Made by a program: the position numbers and the translations under genes. This document shows, one piece after another, positions 1 through 8,176 of a stretch of DNA of 64,000 nt. The notes beneath the pieces were generated by a model. The model saw only the letters and a program-made list of their open reading frames with translations, was not told where the DNA came from and made no database searches. Every line of letters begins with the position of its first letter. The stretch's first letter is position 1. Source of the DNA: Candidatus Obscuribacterales bacterium (lineage in GTDB: Bacteria; Cyanobacteriota; Vampirovibrionia; Obscuribacterales; Obscuribacteraceae); NCBI GenBank assembly GCA_031292355.1, contig JARLHI010000004.1, positions 62,001 to 126,000 of the forward strand, written 5' to 3'.

Positions 1-2
1 GT

Positions 3-83
3 GGAGCAGACCTGGCTGGATGAAGACACCGCCTTGAAAGCGGCTGCCCGAAAGGGTTGGGGGTTCGAGTCCCTCCTGCTCCG
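3..83 (+). tRNA. tRNA-Ser (anticodon TGA)
   Basis: Class II tRNA with a complete fold. The acceptor stem pairs GGAGCAG (3-9) with CTGCTCC (76-82) and the discriminator base is G83. The anticodon loop is CTTGAAA (33-39) on a four-pair stem, which gives anticodon TGA and reads UCA serine codons. The long variable arm (about 44-58) carries a CCC/GGG helix typical of serine tRNAs. The T arm has a five-pair stem and loop TTCGAGT. The 3' CCA is not encoded. A run of eight T follows at 84-91. Confidence 0.95.
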
Positions 84-98
84 TTTTTTTTAAACCAA

Positions 99-1526
99 AT
101 GCAAATTCTCGTCGGTATAAGTAATAGCAGCTTGACCGACCTGGCGCACGCACGCATTGTTTTACTGTGTAACAGTAATTGCCAATTAAGTGTTGTGCCG
201 CAATCAGCATTGTTATCCCGTGATGGAAAACAGCAAAATTTTCGATTAGGGCAAAACAGCTCGGACAACAAATCTCACTTTATCGAAAAAGGCAGTGAAC
301 TTGTCCTTAGTGCAAAGCACGGTCAATTACAAATTTCTGGTCCTTCCTTCAAATTGGAAACAAAGGAAGCCGTTTTTATCGGCTCGCCATCAGGCGGAGC
401 AAATCATGAAAGCTCGTCCAGTTTTCAAATTACCAGTATTTCGCGGCAACGCGCAAAGGGAAACACCAACCCTCACTATGTGGGAGGCTTTGTCGCATTT
501 GCCAAAGGTGATTCGACACGCATCAATCTTGTTTCTGACTTAGAAAATTATGTGCGTGGGGTTCTGCAATCCGAAGTTCCCGAAAGTTATCACATCGAGG
601 CAATCAAAGCGCAGGCAGTTGCCGCTCGCACATATGGTCTACACCCAAGAATAAACCACACATGCGATCACGCTAATGTTTGCGATTCTTGGCTTTGTTG
701 TCAGTATTTTGCAGGTAGCAACTTTGAACTGTCGGGCAAATATAGGAGCGCCATTGCAGAGACTGAAAATCAAATTCTCACTTTTACTGGTCGGCCAATT
801 CTTGCGTTATTTAGTTCGAATGCTGGCGGCTTCACCGAGGATTACAAAAATTGTTTTTCAGACAACTATTCAGAAACGTCTTTGGACCCAAACACTGCCG
901 AAAAATTTCCAGGCACTGCGTTACCTTATCTAAAAGGGGTGCCTGAGGGTCGTTTGCCCGGATTGGAACAGGACAATCCCCATTCGAACGAAGAATTACT
1001 CAGACGCATTTATGCAGATAAGAGCATCGTGACAGCTGATTCTTGGTCGACGCAATTTCGCTGGCAGGTTGCCCTGTCGGCCGATCAACTGGAAAGCCAC
1101 ATGCATCATGTGATTGAAACGATGCTTGCCGATAAGCAATTTGCACCGTATATAGTGGCACCACAAAGCTCTCAATTCGGGCATATCAAAGGCTTTCGCG
1201 CAAATAAGCGCGGTATTTCGGCGACGATTATGGAACTGGAAATTGCCACTTCAACTGGTAACTGGGTAGTAAAAAAGGAGCTCGTTATCCGAAGCATCTT
1301 TAAAAACCCGGACGCAAAGCTGCAACGTCTTAAGAGTGCCAAATTTTTTATCGACCAAAAAAACGATAGTCTGGGTCTGCTCTCATCTATTCAGATTTCT
1401 GGCATGGGTTGGGGACATGGCGTTGGCATGCAGCAAACCGGCGCGCAGGGCATGGCTCTTTCTGGCAGTTCGTACAATCAAATACTGGCTCATTATTTTC
1501 AAGGGGCTGCCATTTCGAAGGCTTGA
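99..1526 (+). CDS. SpoIID/LytB-domain protein (peptidoglycan lytic transglycosylase-like)
   Basis: A 475-residue SpoIID-family protein. In sporulating Firmicutes SpoIID cleaves glycan strands; the same domain is widespread in Cyanobacteria, where its role is less clear. The core motif LENYVRGVLQSEVP lies at about residues 148-161 and contains the glutamate proposed as catalytic in the family. It is followed by IKAQAVAARTYG, a Cys-containing segment ending CDSWLCCQYF, and the C-terminal GWGHGVGMQQTGAQGMA motif. The open frame extends upstream to a TTG inside the tRNA gene, so ATG at 99 is the only sensible start, but it has no Shine-Dalgarno sequence. No signal peptide is visible, which is odd for an enzyme expected outside the membrane. 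A second paralogue lies at 24594-26270. Confidence 0.85.
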   Translation: MQILVGISNSSLTDLAHARIVLLCNSNCQLSVVPQSALLSRDGKQQNFRLGQNSSDNKSHFIEKGSELVLSAKHGQLQISGPSFKLETKEAVFIGSPSGGANHESSSSFQITSISRQRAKGNTNPHYVGGFVAFAKGDSTRINLVSDLENYVRGVLQSEVPESYHIEAIKAQAVAARTYGLHPRINHTCDHANVCDSWLCCQYFAGSNFELSGKYRSAIAETENQILTFTGRPILALFSSNAGGFTEDYKNCFSDNYSETSLDPNTAEKFPGTALPYLKGVPEGRLPGLEQDNPHSNEELLRRIYADKSIVTADSWSTQFRWQVALSADQLESHMHHVIETMLADKQFAPYIVAPQSSQFGHIKGFRANKRGISATIMELEIATSTGNWVVKKELVIRSIFKNPDAKLQRLKSAKFFIDQKNDSLGLLSSIQISGMGWGHGVGMQQTGAQGMALSGSSYNQILAHYFQGAAISKA

Positions 1527-1560
1527 AGAATAAATCTATTAATGGGCATGGGAGGACAGA

Positions 1561-2016
1561 ATGCACACAGTACAAATGAGAGTGAAACGTTTACCACATG
1601 GTAAAACGCTTCCAGCCTACGCAACAAAAGGCTCAGCGGGACTAGATCTTTGCGCGGCGATCGACTCCCCCTTATTAGTTGGAGCGCGCGAGCGTACAAA
1701 AGTGCCGACCGGTTTTGTCATTGAAGTGCCTGAAGGTTATGAAGGACAGGTTGTTCCTCGCTCTGGGCTGGCTGCCAAAGCCGGCATCAGTCTCACCAAC
1801 TGCGTAGGTACTATCGATTCTGATTATCGAGGCGAAGTGCAGGTCCTCATCATTAATCACAGCGAGACGCCTTATACGTTCGAGCCCGGCGAGCGTATTG
1901 CTCAATTAGTGCTCGTGCCGATTCCTCGAATCGAAGTAATCGAAGTCGACGATTTGGGCGAGCTCACTGAGCGCGGTGTTGGCGGCTTTGGTTCCACAGG
2001 AAAAACGACAAGATGA
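1561..2016 (+). CDS. dut: deoxyuridine 5'-triphosphate nucleotidohydrolase (dUTPase)
   Basis: Trimeric dUTPase of 151 residues, the usual length. It hydrolyses dUTP to dUMP and pyrophosphate, keeping uracil out of DNA and supplying dUMP for thymidylate synthesis. The five family motifs occur in order: GSAGLDL near residue 26, PRSGLAAKAGI, GTIDSDYRGEV, RIAQLVLVPI, and the C-terminal RGVGGFGSTG arm that closes over the active site. ATG at 1561 follows a strong GGGAGGACAGA ribosome-binding site. Its stop overlaps the start of dapB by 4 bases (ATGA), so the two are probably translationally coupled. Confidence 0.96.
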   Translation: MHTVQMRVKRLPHGKTLPAYATKGSAGLDLCAAIDSPLLVGARERTKVPTGFVIEVPEGYEGQVVPRSGLAAKAGISLTNCVGTIDSDYRGEVQVLIINHSETPYTFEPGERIAQLVLVPIPRIEVIEVDDLGELTERGVGGFGSTGKTTR

Positions 2017-2867
2017 TTAAAGTAGCGGTCGCGGGCGTCACCGGACGGATGGGCAGAGCAAGCATTAAGGCCATCCTCAGCGACCCAGAACTGAAGCTCA
2101 CTGGCGGTTTTGCTAGCGCTAACAGTGCACTGATTGGCACAGATTTAGCTGATTTAAATGCAACAGCAACAAGCCCTGATTCAGGAATTCGTGACAAGAC
2201 TGGTATACTTGTCAGCAGAGATTTCAAAACCTGCATTGCTTCTGAAAAGCCAGATGTACTTCTGGACTTCACGCAGGCAGATATTTCAATTGACGTTTGC
2301 AAGCAAGCTTTAAATGCTGGAATTGCACTGTTAATAGGTACTTCGGGACTATCAGCCGAGCAGCTGGAAGAACTCAAGAAAGTTCATCCCGAAACAAAAT
2401 CTGAAAAAAGTCCACCAATATTTGTTGTACCGAATTTTTCTGTTGGAGCTGTTTTGATGATGGAATTTGCTAAACAAGCAGCAGCTCTTTTCAATGATAC
2501 GGAAATAATCGAACTGCATCATGCCGGCAAACCGGATGCGCCTTCTGGAACGGCCATGCACACCCTCAATAAAATGGCGGCCCAGGCGACAAATTTCAAT
2601 CAAAATCGCAAAGTCGAAAAAGAATTGATGCCAGGTGCAAGGGGCGCTAAACATGAATCGGGACTCAGAGTTCATTCTCTAAGGCTACCCGGTTTGATAT
2701 CACATCAAGAAGTGTTGTTCGGTGGTCCTGGAGAATTGTTGAAGGTCTCGCACGACAGCTTCAACACCGATTGCTTTAGCAAAGGAATTTTGCTTGCCCT
2801 GCATAAGACACAGTCGCTGTCTGGTTTGACGATTGGTCTAGAAAACGTTCTTCCGCAACTATCTTAG
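2013..2867 (+). CDS. dapB: 4-hydroxy-tetrahydrodipicolinate reductase
   Basis: DapB performs the NAD(P)H-dependent reduction step of diaminopimelate and lysine synthesis, and so feeds peptidoglycan precursor supply. The N-terminal Rossmann motif is GVTGRMGRA (residues 8-16). The substrate-binding and catalytic segment is ELHHAGKPDAPSGTA (about 167-181), with the paired histidines and the lysine of the family. Its length of 284 residues is slightly above the usual 265-275 because of a longer loop around residues 45-65. The gene starts inside the end of dut and is followed 57 bases later by dapA, so the two lysine-pathway genes are neighbours on one strand. Confidence 0.96.
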   Translation: MIKVAVAGVTGRMGRASIKAILSDPELKLTGGFASANSALIGTDLADLNATATSPDSGIRDKTGILVSRDFKTCIASEKPDVLLDFTQADISIDVCKQALNAGIALLIGTSGLSAEQLEELKKVHPETKSEKSPPIFVVPNFSVGAVLMMEFAKQAAALFNDTEIIELHHAGKPDAPSGTAMHTLNKMAAQATNFNQNRKVEKELMPGARGAKHESGLRVHSLRLPGLISHQEVLFGGPGELLKVSHDSFNTDCFSKGILLALHKTQSLSGLTIGLENVLPQLS

Positions 2868-2924
2868 CCTAATATTGATACTACCCGTGATGCTAAAAAA
2901 GCACAAAGAAAAGAGGACGAAAGC

Positions 2925-3866
2925 GTGATAGGTACAGAAAAAAGTACATTTGGCCGGTTGATGACAGCAATGGTCACACCATTCAAAGATGATCTTTCTC
3001 TCGACCTCAACGCAGTCGATAAGATTGTCGCTCATCTCATCGAGACAGGCACAGAAACACTGGTCGTCTCTGGCACTACTGGTGAAAGTCCAACTCTTGA
3101 AGAAGACGAAAAGAAAGTTTTGCTCAGCCGAGTAATCAAAGCTGCAAACGGTCAAGCAAAAATAATCATGGGCACAGGCTCGAATTCCACAGATAAGTCC
3201 ATCGATGCCACAAAAGAAGCGGAATCTCTTGGTGCTGATGGAGTTCTGGTTGTCGCCCCTTATTACAATAAACCCAGTCAAAATGGCATGATTGAGCACT
3301 TCTCCAGAATCTGCGCCTCAACAACCTTGCCGGTCGTACTCTATAACATTCCAGCCCGAACAGGCGTAAATGTACAGGTGGAAACGATACTGGAGTTGAG
3401 TAAGCGCCATAAAAATCTTCATGCTCTCAAAGACTCCACAGGCAATGTGGATCAATCAGCCGAAATTGCCGGCCGAGCAAATGCCGAATTTCGGATCTAT
3501 TCAGGAGATGACTATCTCACACTGCCCTTCCTTTCAATTGGTGGCTGCGGCATAATCAGCGTGGCCAGTCATATTGCTGGCAAGCAAATTGCTCAAATGA
3601 TCGAGCAATTCTTTGCTGGCAATTTAGATCAGGCTAGAAGTCTCCATTATGAATGGCTGCCATTGTTCAGAGGCCTTTTTGCTCAACCAAATCCCAGCTG
3701 CGTAAAATATGCGTTATCTACTTTCAATTTGTGCAAGAACAAATTGCGCTCTCCTTTAATCGCTTTAGATTCAGAGCAAAAGGAAGCGATGGATAAACTC
3801 CTCAAAAATCCAGCTCTTGCGCCATCCAGTTTTAATTTGTCGTCGACTTCCTCAACCAGCAGGTAA
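2925..3866 (+). CDS. dapA: 4-hydroxy-tetrahydrodipicolinate synthase
   Basis: DapA condenses pyruvate with aspartate semialdehyde, the committed step to diaminopimelate and lysine. It is a TIM-barrel class I aldolase. The Schiff-base lysine is in HALKDSTGN (about K169), the catalytic tyrosine in VVLYNIPARTG (about Y140), and the pyruvate-binding loop is GTTGES (residues 50-55). The start is GTG at 2925, preceded by AGAGGACG. At 313 residues it is about 20 longer than usual because of a Ser/Thr-rich C-terminal tail (SSFNLSSTSSTSR). rnj begins 4 bases after the stop. Confidence 0.95.
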   Translation: MIGTEKSTFGRLMTAMVTPFKDDLSLDLNAVDKIVAHLIETGTETLVVSGTTGESPTLEEDEKKVLLSRVIKAANGQAKIIMGTGSNSTDKSIDATKEAESLGADGVLVVAPYYNKPSQNGMIEHFSRICASTTLPVVLYNIPARTGVNVQVETILELSKRHKNLHALKDSTGNVDQSAEIAGRANAEFRIYSGDDYLTLPFLSIGGCGIISVASHIAGKQIAQMIEQFFAGNLDQARSLHYEWLPLFRGLFAQPNPSCVKYALSTFNLCKNKLRSPLIALDSEQKEAMDKLLKNPALAPSSFNLSSTSSTSR

Positions 3867-3870
3867 ATAA

Positions 3871-5604
3871 GTGCCGAGCACAATTCCAGAAATTCTAAAA
3901 ATTATTCCGCTTGGTGGCCTTGGCGAAATCGGCAAGAACACAATGGTTATTTCCTATGGCAACGACATGATTCTGGTCGATGCAGGTCTTGCGTTTCCCA
4001 CTGACGAAATGCTCGGAGTCGACCTTGTACTGCCAGACATCAGTTTTCTAGTTGAAAATCAAAGCAAATTAAAAGGGCTCGCTATTACTCATGGCCATGA
4101 AGACCACATCGGCGGCATTCCCTTCATCTTAAAAGAAATGAGCATCCCTGTTATTTATGGTCCAGCACTAGCGCTTGGTCTTCTTGAAGGAAAGTTGAAA
4201 GAAGGCGGACTGGAAGACAGAACTTCGTTACGTCAAGTCCGCCCGAGAGAAAAGGTGAAGATTGGCTGCTTTGAGGTGCAATTCATTCGTTGCACCCATT
4301 CGATTGCCGACTCGTTCTCATTGATCATTAAGACGCCAGTCGGCACATTGATCCACACAGGCGATTTCAAATTCGACTTTACTCCAGTCGATGGCGAACT
4401 TTTTGATATTGCTTCTTTGACCGCAGCAGCCGATGAAGGCGTTCTTCTATTGATGAGCGATAGCACCAATACAGAGCGCGAAGGCTACACTCCGTCCGAA
4501 AAAACGGTATGGAATAAGCTAAACGAAGTTTTTGCCAATGCCAAGCAGCGCATCATCGTCACTACATTTGCTTCCAATGTTCATCGCGTTCGGCAGGTTT
4601 TGCAGGCAGCGCTAAAATACGACCGCAAAGTTTGCATACTTGGCCGCTCGATGTTGAATCTTGCAGGTATTGCTCGCGAACTGGGCTATATGACTTTTCC
4701 AGATGGACTTTTATTGCCGGTAGATCAAATCAAAAAATTACCCATGGAGAAAGTGGTGATTTTAACGACTGGTTCTCAGGGTGAACCGTTATCAGCTCTG
4801 ACGCGCATCGCTAATGACGAACACAAACAAATCAAAATAGTCAAAGGCGACACAGTCATAATTTCGGCCACCCCAATTCCAGGAAATGAGCGCTCGGTAG
4901 CTAATACCATCAACGCTTTATTTACGAGAGGAGCAGAAGTAATTTATGGACGCGACTCTGGCGTGCATGTTTCCGGTCATGCTTGCCGCGAAGAGCAAAA
5001 ATTGATGATCAACTTATGCCAGCCAAAATTCTTCATGCCTATTCACGGCGAATATCGCATGCTTGTCAGCCATTGCGAGCTCGCAACTCAATGCGGAATT
5101 CCAGAAGAAAATACTTTCGTTCTGGAAAATGGCGATGTCCTGGAAGTTACTGCTGACTCGGCTCGCAAAGAAGGGCATGTTAAAGCCGGGTTGATTTTGG
5201 TAGATTCCTCCAGACACTGGCATATAAATGATGCCATCGTCGAAGATAGAAGACATCTTTCAGAAGACGGGCTGGTAACCGTGGCTCTAACACTTGATCA
5301 TGAACGAAGAGTACTGGCCGGTCCCGACGTCAATCTCAAAGGTGTGATTTTACCAAGAGGTATTCCTGCCGAAGAATTCGTCATCAAGGTTCAGGCAGTA
5401 GTCAAAGCAATAATTGACGATCGTTCTGTTATGGACAAAATGGAAGATCGCGAATTGCGCACTCATTTAACCGCGGCGCTTGGAAAATATTTTGACGAAA
5501 GAATGCGAGCGAATCCTCTAGTCCAAATCTTGCTTCATAACGTGTCAGTTGATGCCGACAAAATCGGTAAATTCAAAAGACCTCCAACAACGACCAGTCG
5601 CTAA
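3871..5604 (+). CDS. rnj: ribonuclease J
   Basis: RNase J, a metallo-beta-lactamase/beta-CASP nuclease with 5' exonuclease and endonuclease activity in mRNA decay and rRNA maturation; it is the usual main decay nuclease in Cyanobacteria and Firmicutes. The zinc motif THGHEDHIGG lies at residues 73-82, with a further ligand region around HTGDFKFD (about 161). The beta-CASP part contains SDSTN, and the C-terminal region carries GHA and PIHGEYR. The length of 577 residues fits the family. The start is GTG, 4 bases after dapA, implying co-transcription. It is the last gene of the dut-dapB-dapA-rnj run. Confidence 0.95.
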   Translation: MPSTIPEILKIIPLGGLGEIGKNTMVISYGNDMILVDAGLAFPTDEMLGVDLVLPDISFLVENQSKLKGLAITHGHEDHIGGIPFILKEMSIPVIYGPALALGLLEGKLKEGGLEDRTSLRQVRPREKVKIGCFEVQFIRCTHSIADSFSLIIKTPVGTLIHTGDFKFDFTPVDGELFDIASLTAAADEGVLLLMSDSTNTEREGYTPSEKTVWNKLNEVFANAKQRIIVTTFASNVHRVRQVLQAALKYDRKVCILGRSMLNLAGIARELGYMTFPDGLLLPVDQIKKLPMEKVVILTTGSQGEPLSALTRIANDEHKQIKIVKGDTVIISATPIPGNERSVANTINALFTRGAEVIYGRDSGVHVSGHACREEQKLMINLCQPKFFMPIHGEYRMLVSHCELATQCGIPEENTFVLENGDVLEVTADSARKEGHVKAGLILVDSSRHWHINDAIVEDRRHLSEDGLVTVALTLDHERRVLAGPDVNLKGVILPRGIPAEEFVIKVQAVVKAIIDDRSVMDKMEDRELRTHLTAALGKYFDERMRANPLVQILLHNVSVDADKIGKFKRPPTTTSR

Positions 5605-5611
5605 AACAAAA

Positions 5612-5640
5612 CTTCCTCCCCTGGTAAGGTGGGGAGGAAG
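5612..5640 (-). terminator. Rho-independent terminator-like hairpin between rnj and sepF
   Basis: Perfect 10-bp inverted repeat CTTCCTCCCC (5612-5621) and GGGGAGGAAG (5631-5640) around a 9-base loop. On the minus strand the hairpin is followed by TTTTGTTTT, so it reads best as the terminator of sepF. It may also slow transcription leaving rnj. Confidence 0.7.
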
Positions 5641-5642
5641 GA

Positions 5643-5717
5643 ATGTTGTGGTGGATTAGGTAAGGAGGAAACATGGCACCGGCGGCTATTCCCGCCCCGC
5701 GCCTTGTGTTTACATAA
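5643..5717 (+). other. two candidate mini-ORFs with strong ribosome-binding sites
   Basis: After the hairpin come two short frames in a row. ATG 5643-5663 encodes MLWWIR behind GGGAGGAAGGA, and ATG 5673-5717 encodes MAPAAIPAPRLVFT behind TAAGGAGGAAAC, a near-perfect Shine-Dalgarno. The stop of the first lies just before the ribosome-binding site of the second. No downstream plus-strand gene follows for several kilobases, so a classical leader-peptide role is not supported. They may be real small peptides or chance. Confidence 0.25.
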
Positions 5718-5811
5718 TAGCAGCGGTCTTCAGGCTTGGCTGTTAAAAAATCTGAAGAGTGTCTAGTCCAACGCCGTCGCACGGCAGAGATGAGATTTCT
5801 TTAACCAGCCA

Positions 5812-6381
5812 TTACTGGAGGGTAGGCCAGTTGGCTCCAAGTTGCGACTTGCCAAGTCCAATTCCAGTTTGCGTTGATGGATAAAGGAAATCTAATTCGC
5901 CCGAGCTACCGACATTACTGGCGATTCCGAGACTTCCCAGACCGCCAAGTGCGGAAGCGCCACCGGTGATACCACTGGTCGTGCCAGTTGTTGGTTTACC
6001 AGGAGCAGTGATTTTGATATTACTAGGGCAGAACAAATAAACTTGTTCACTCAATTTATGAAAATCGCCATCTAATGCAGCAGAGGCACCAGCGACGAAA
6101 TCAACAAGGCGACTGGCATCCAATTTTTTGAGATTCTCGAGAGAAATCGTCGTGGCGGCACGACCTCTAAGGCATTCGACAATATCGAGCGCTTCTTCAA
6201 AAGAGGCAGGACAAAAAATTGAAATTTGAGTACCGATTCGCGAAGGAGAAGCCTGACGGGCGGTCATTGGTATACCGCGTCGGTCAGTAAGAGCAGGGAA
6301 AATGTTCACGTCTTTTTTTCCGGCGCGACCATTGCTCACCGTTGGTTTGCTATCTGGAGCATCTTTTATCTCGTCAACCAT
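5812..6381 (-). CDS. sepF: SepF-like cell division protein
   Basis: A SepF/DUF552 domain covers about residues 40-125. It has the family pattern of a short strand (ISIFCPASFEEA), a helix, TTISLENL, and ALDGDFHKLSEQVYLFCPSNIKI. SepF binds FtsZ and tethers the division ring to the membrane in Cyanobacteria and Gram-positives. The C-terminal 55 residues are rich in Gly, Ser and Thr and are not conserved. ATG at 6381 is preferred over the upstream in-frame TTG because AAAGGA sits 6 bases before it. The usual N-terminal amphipathic membrane-binding helix is not obvious, so membrane attachment may differ. Confidence 0.85.
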   Translation of the reverse strand: MVDEIKDAPDSKPTVSNGRAGKKDVNIFPALTDRRGIPMTARQASPSRIGTQISIFCPASFEEALDIVECLRGRAATTISLENLKKLDASRLVDFVAGASAALDGDFHKLSEQVYLFCPSNIKITAPGKPTTGTTSGITGGASALGGLGSLGIASNVGSSGELDFLYPSTQTGIGLGKSQLGANWPTLQ

Positions 6382-6622
6382 ATTAGTCCTTTGCAAGTGC
6401 GCTCAGTGAAGTCAACTCTTTGAGGCTATAGAAGTATCTAGTAACGATACTCTGGGCATATTTTCGGTACATTGAATGCTTACCATTGAATTTTATCGAG
6501 ATGCCATCTCCAATGGTGCTTTTCAGCATACATTTCTTTAAATACATTCTAGACAATTCGTCGTATAAAGCAAGTACGCGACTGGATGTCCAGTAGGGTT
6601 ATATAGGGATTATAGACGCTAT

Positions 6623-7348
6623 TCAACCACTCTCGCGTGTCTCGATCAGCCCAGCCAATGCCTCACAGAGCCTAATGTCTTCTTGCTTTGTAAGTTTGAT
6701 GTTATAACCTGAGCCATCGACAATTATCACTTTGTGTCCGGAATACTCAAGGATTGCCGCATCGTCAGTGGTACTAACGTTTTCCTGCTTGGCTTTAAGA
6801 TGAGCGTCCAATAACCACTGAAATTTTCCACCTTGCGGCGTCTGAATTGCATAGATGTCGCTTCGATCAAGGGTTTCTTGAATGACACCGTCCTTGATTC
6901 TTTTAATTGTGTCGGTAACAGGAACCCCCAGTGTAAAAGCGCCAGACTCGCGCGCAGCTTTGATACTGCAGCTTACGAGCGCCTGGGTCAAAAATGGGCG
7001 TGCAGCGTCATGCACGAGCACGTAATCAGGCTTTTGCGGTCTTGTGGCAAGCGCCGTCAACCCACAAAAAACGGACTCCTGTCGAGTATCACCACCAGTG
7101 GTGTAAAGGACTTTCTGTGCCTGTTCTTTGGTTAAATAAGACTCGACTTCCTCTTGCACTTGTTTACAAGCCGTCGTGGTGCTCAATACAAGCATCACCG
7201 CATCGATAAGTTCGTGCGCACAGAGAGTCGATAATGACCATATATAGGTTGGTCGACCAAGCAATTTAAAAAACTGTTTGGTCCGGCCATTATCGGTCAG
7301 AACAAACCTGCTACCAACTCCTGCAGCAGGCACCACCGCGGCAATCAT
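6623..7348 (-). CDS. ispD: 2-C-methyl-D-erythritol 4-phosphate cytidylyltransferase
   Basis: IspD joins CTP and methylerythritol phosphate in the non-mevalonate isoprenoid pathway. The N-terminal nucleotide-binding loop is PAAGVGSRF (residues 7-15), followed by TKQFFKLLGRP. HDAARPFL and TTDDAAILEY match the conserved catalytic and metal-binding segments. The 241-residue length is normal. The ATG directly abuts the TAA of scpB with no gap, so it is the last gene of the smc-scpA-scpB-ispD run. That is an unrelated function for such an operon. Confidence 0.95.
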   Translation of the reverse strand: MIAAVVPAAGVGSRFVLTDNGRTKQFFKLLGRPTYIWSLSTLCAHELIDAVMLVLSTTTACKQVQEEVESYLTKEQAQKVLYTTGGDTRQESVFCGLTALATRPQKPDYVLVHDAARPFLTQALVSCSIKAARESGAFTLGVPVTDTIKRIKDGVIQETLDRSDIYAIQTPQGGKFQWLLDAHLKAKQENVSTTDDAAILEYSGHKVIIVDGSGYNIKLTKQEDIRLCEALAGLIETRESG

Positions 7349-8170
7349 TTATGTGTCCGCTTCACTTTCTGAATCTTTCAAGGAGATTTCGAGATCTTTA
7401 TCAGAAGGTCGAAAGATTAACGAAGAATCGAAGCTCTCGGCAAATATTTTCTCGAGGTTATCTTTTGAGTCCTCTTCGTCCTGAGCACCATCGCCAGCGT
7501 CAGCCGCAACTTCTTCTTCTGTCTCTCTGTCAGCACCACTGATGCCCGCTAGTTCGTCGATAAAACGCACTTCTTCCTGCATATTCACAGTCATCGGCAT
7601 TTCTTCGAACTCGATATTGTCAGCTTCAGTACTCTCGTTGCTGCCCTCGGCATTTTCAGCGCTCTCAGCAATTGCAGCATCTTTCTTCTGTTTCGACAGA
7701 TCCTGCCTGAGACTCTTCGCGTCTTGCGACAGTCGGAAATACTCTTGGAATTTTTTGGTGGTGGAAAGAGCAGGCGAACGACCGCCTTCTTCTTTCTTTT
7801 GAATCAATTCACGCAACATCAGTTCTTTAACGTGCTCGTAGGCACCGGCACCACGAATTTTGATGATCTCAGATTGCGTCACTGGCTGCTTCAAGGCGAT
7901 AGCCGAAAGTGTGCGCACCAGAGCAATTGGCATATCCATTGGTGCGAAGTCATCAATAATTGAGGCGTATTCGTCGCGAACCTGGATGGCATAACCGTCA
8001 TCGTTTGCAATTTCCAGACCACCGTCTCGATCTTCATAATCATGAATCAGCTCGAGCAGTGCCTGCCGCACGACCTGTACATCCTCATTGACCTGACGGG
8101 CAATGGCTGCAGCCTTAATAGGTTTATCTGTGAGAAACAGAATGGCTTCGATTTGTGCTTTCAGTTTCAT
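7349..8170 (-). CDS. scpB: segregation and condensation protein B
   Basis: ScpB is the paired winged-helix kleisin partner of the Smc-ScpAB condensin. Residues 1-145 fit the family: LKAQIEAILFLTDKPI at the start, LVRTLSAIALKQPVTQSEI in the middle, and GGRSPALSTTKKFQEYF, the conserved element near the end of the fold. The remaining roughly 125 residues form an acidic, low-complexity tail rich in Glu, Asp, Ala and Ser, which is not part of the usual 170-200-residue protein. The gene starts 6 bases after scpA and abuts ispD. Confidence 0.92.
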   Translation of the reverse strand: MKLKAQIEAILFLTDKPIKAAAIARQVNEDVQVVRQALLELIHDYEDRDGGLEIANDDGYAIQVRDEYASIIDDFAPMDMPIALVRTLSAIALKQPVTQSEIIKIRGAGAYEHVKELMLRELIQKKEEGGRSPALSTTKKFQEYFRLSQDAKSLRQDLSKQKKDAAIAESAENAEGSNESTEADNIEFEEMPMTVNMQEEVRFIDELAGISGADRETEEEVAADAGDGAQDEEDSKDNLEKIFAESFDSSLIFRPSDKDLEISLKDSESEADT

Positions 8171-8176
8171 AGTTTA

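Noticed and set aside
57..98. Extension of the first SpoIID frame into the tRNA (MGVRVPPAPF...)
   Set aside because: The start would be a TTG inside the T arm of tRNA-Ser; this is chance open frame.
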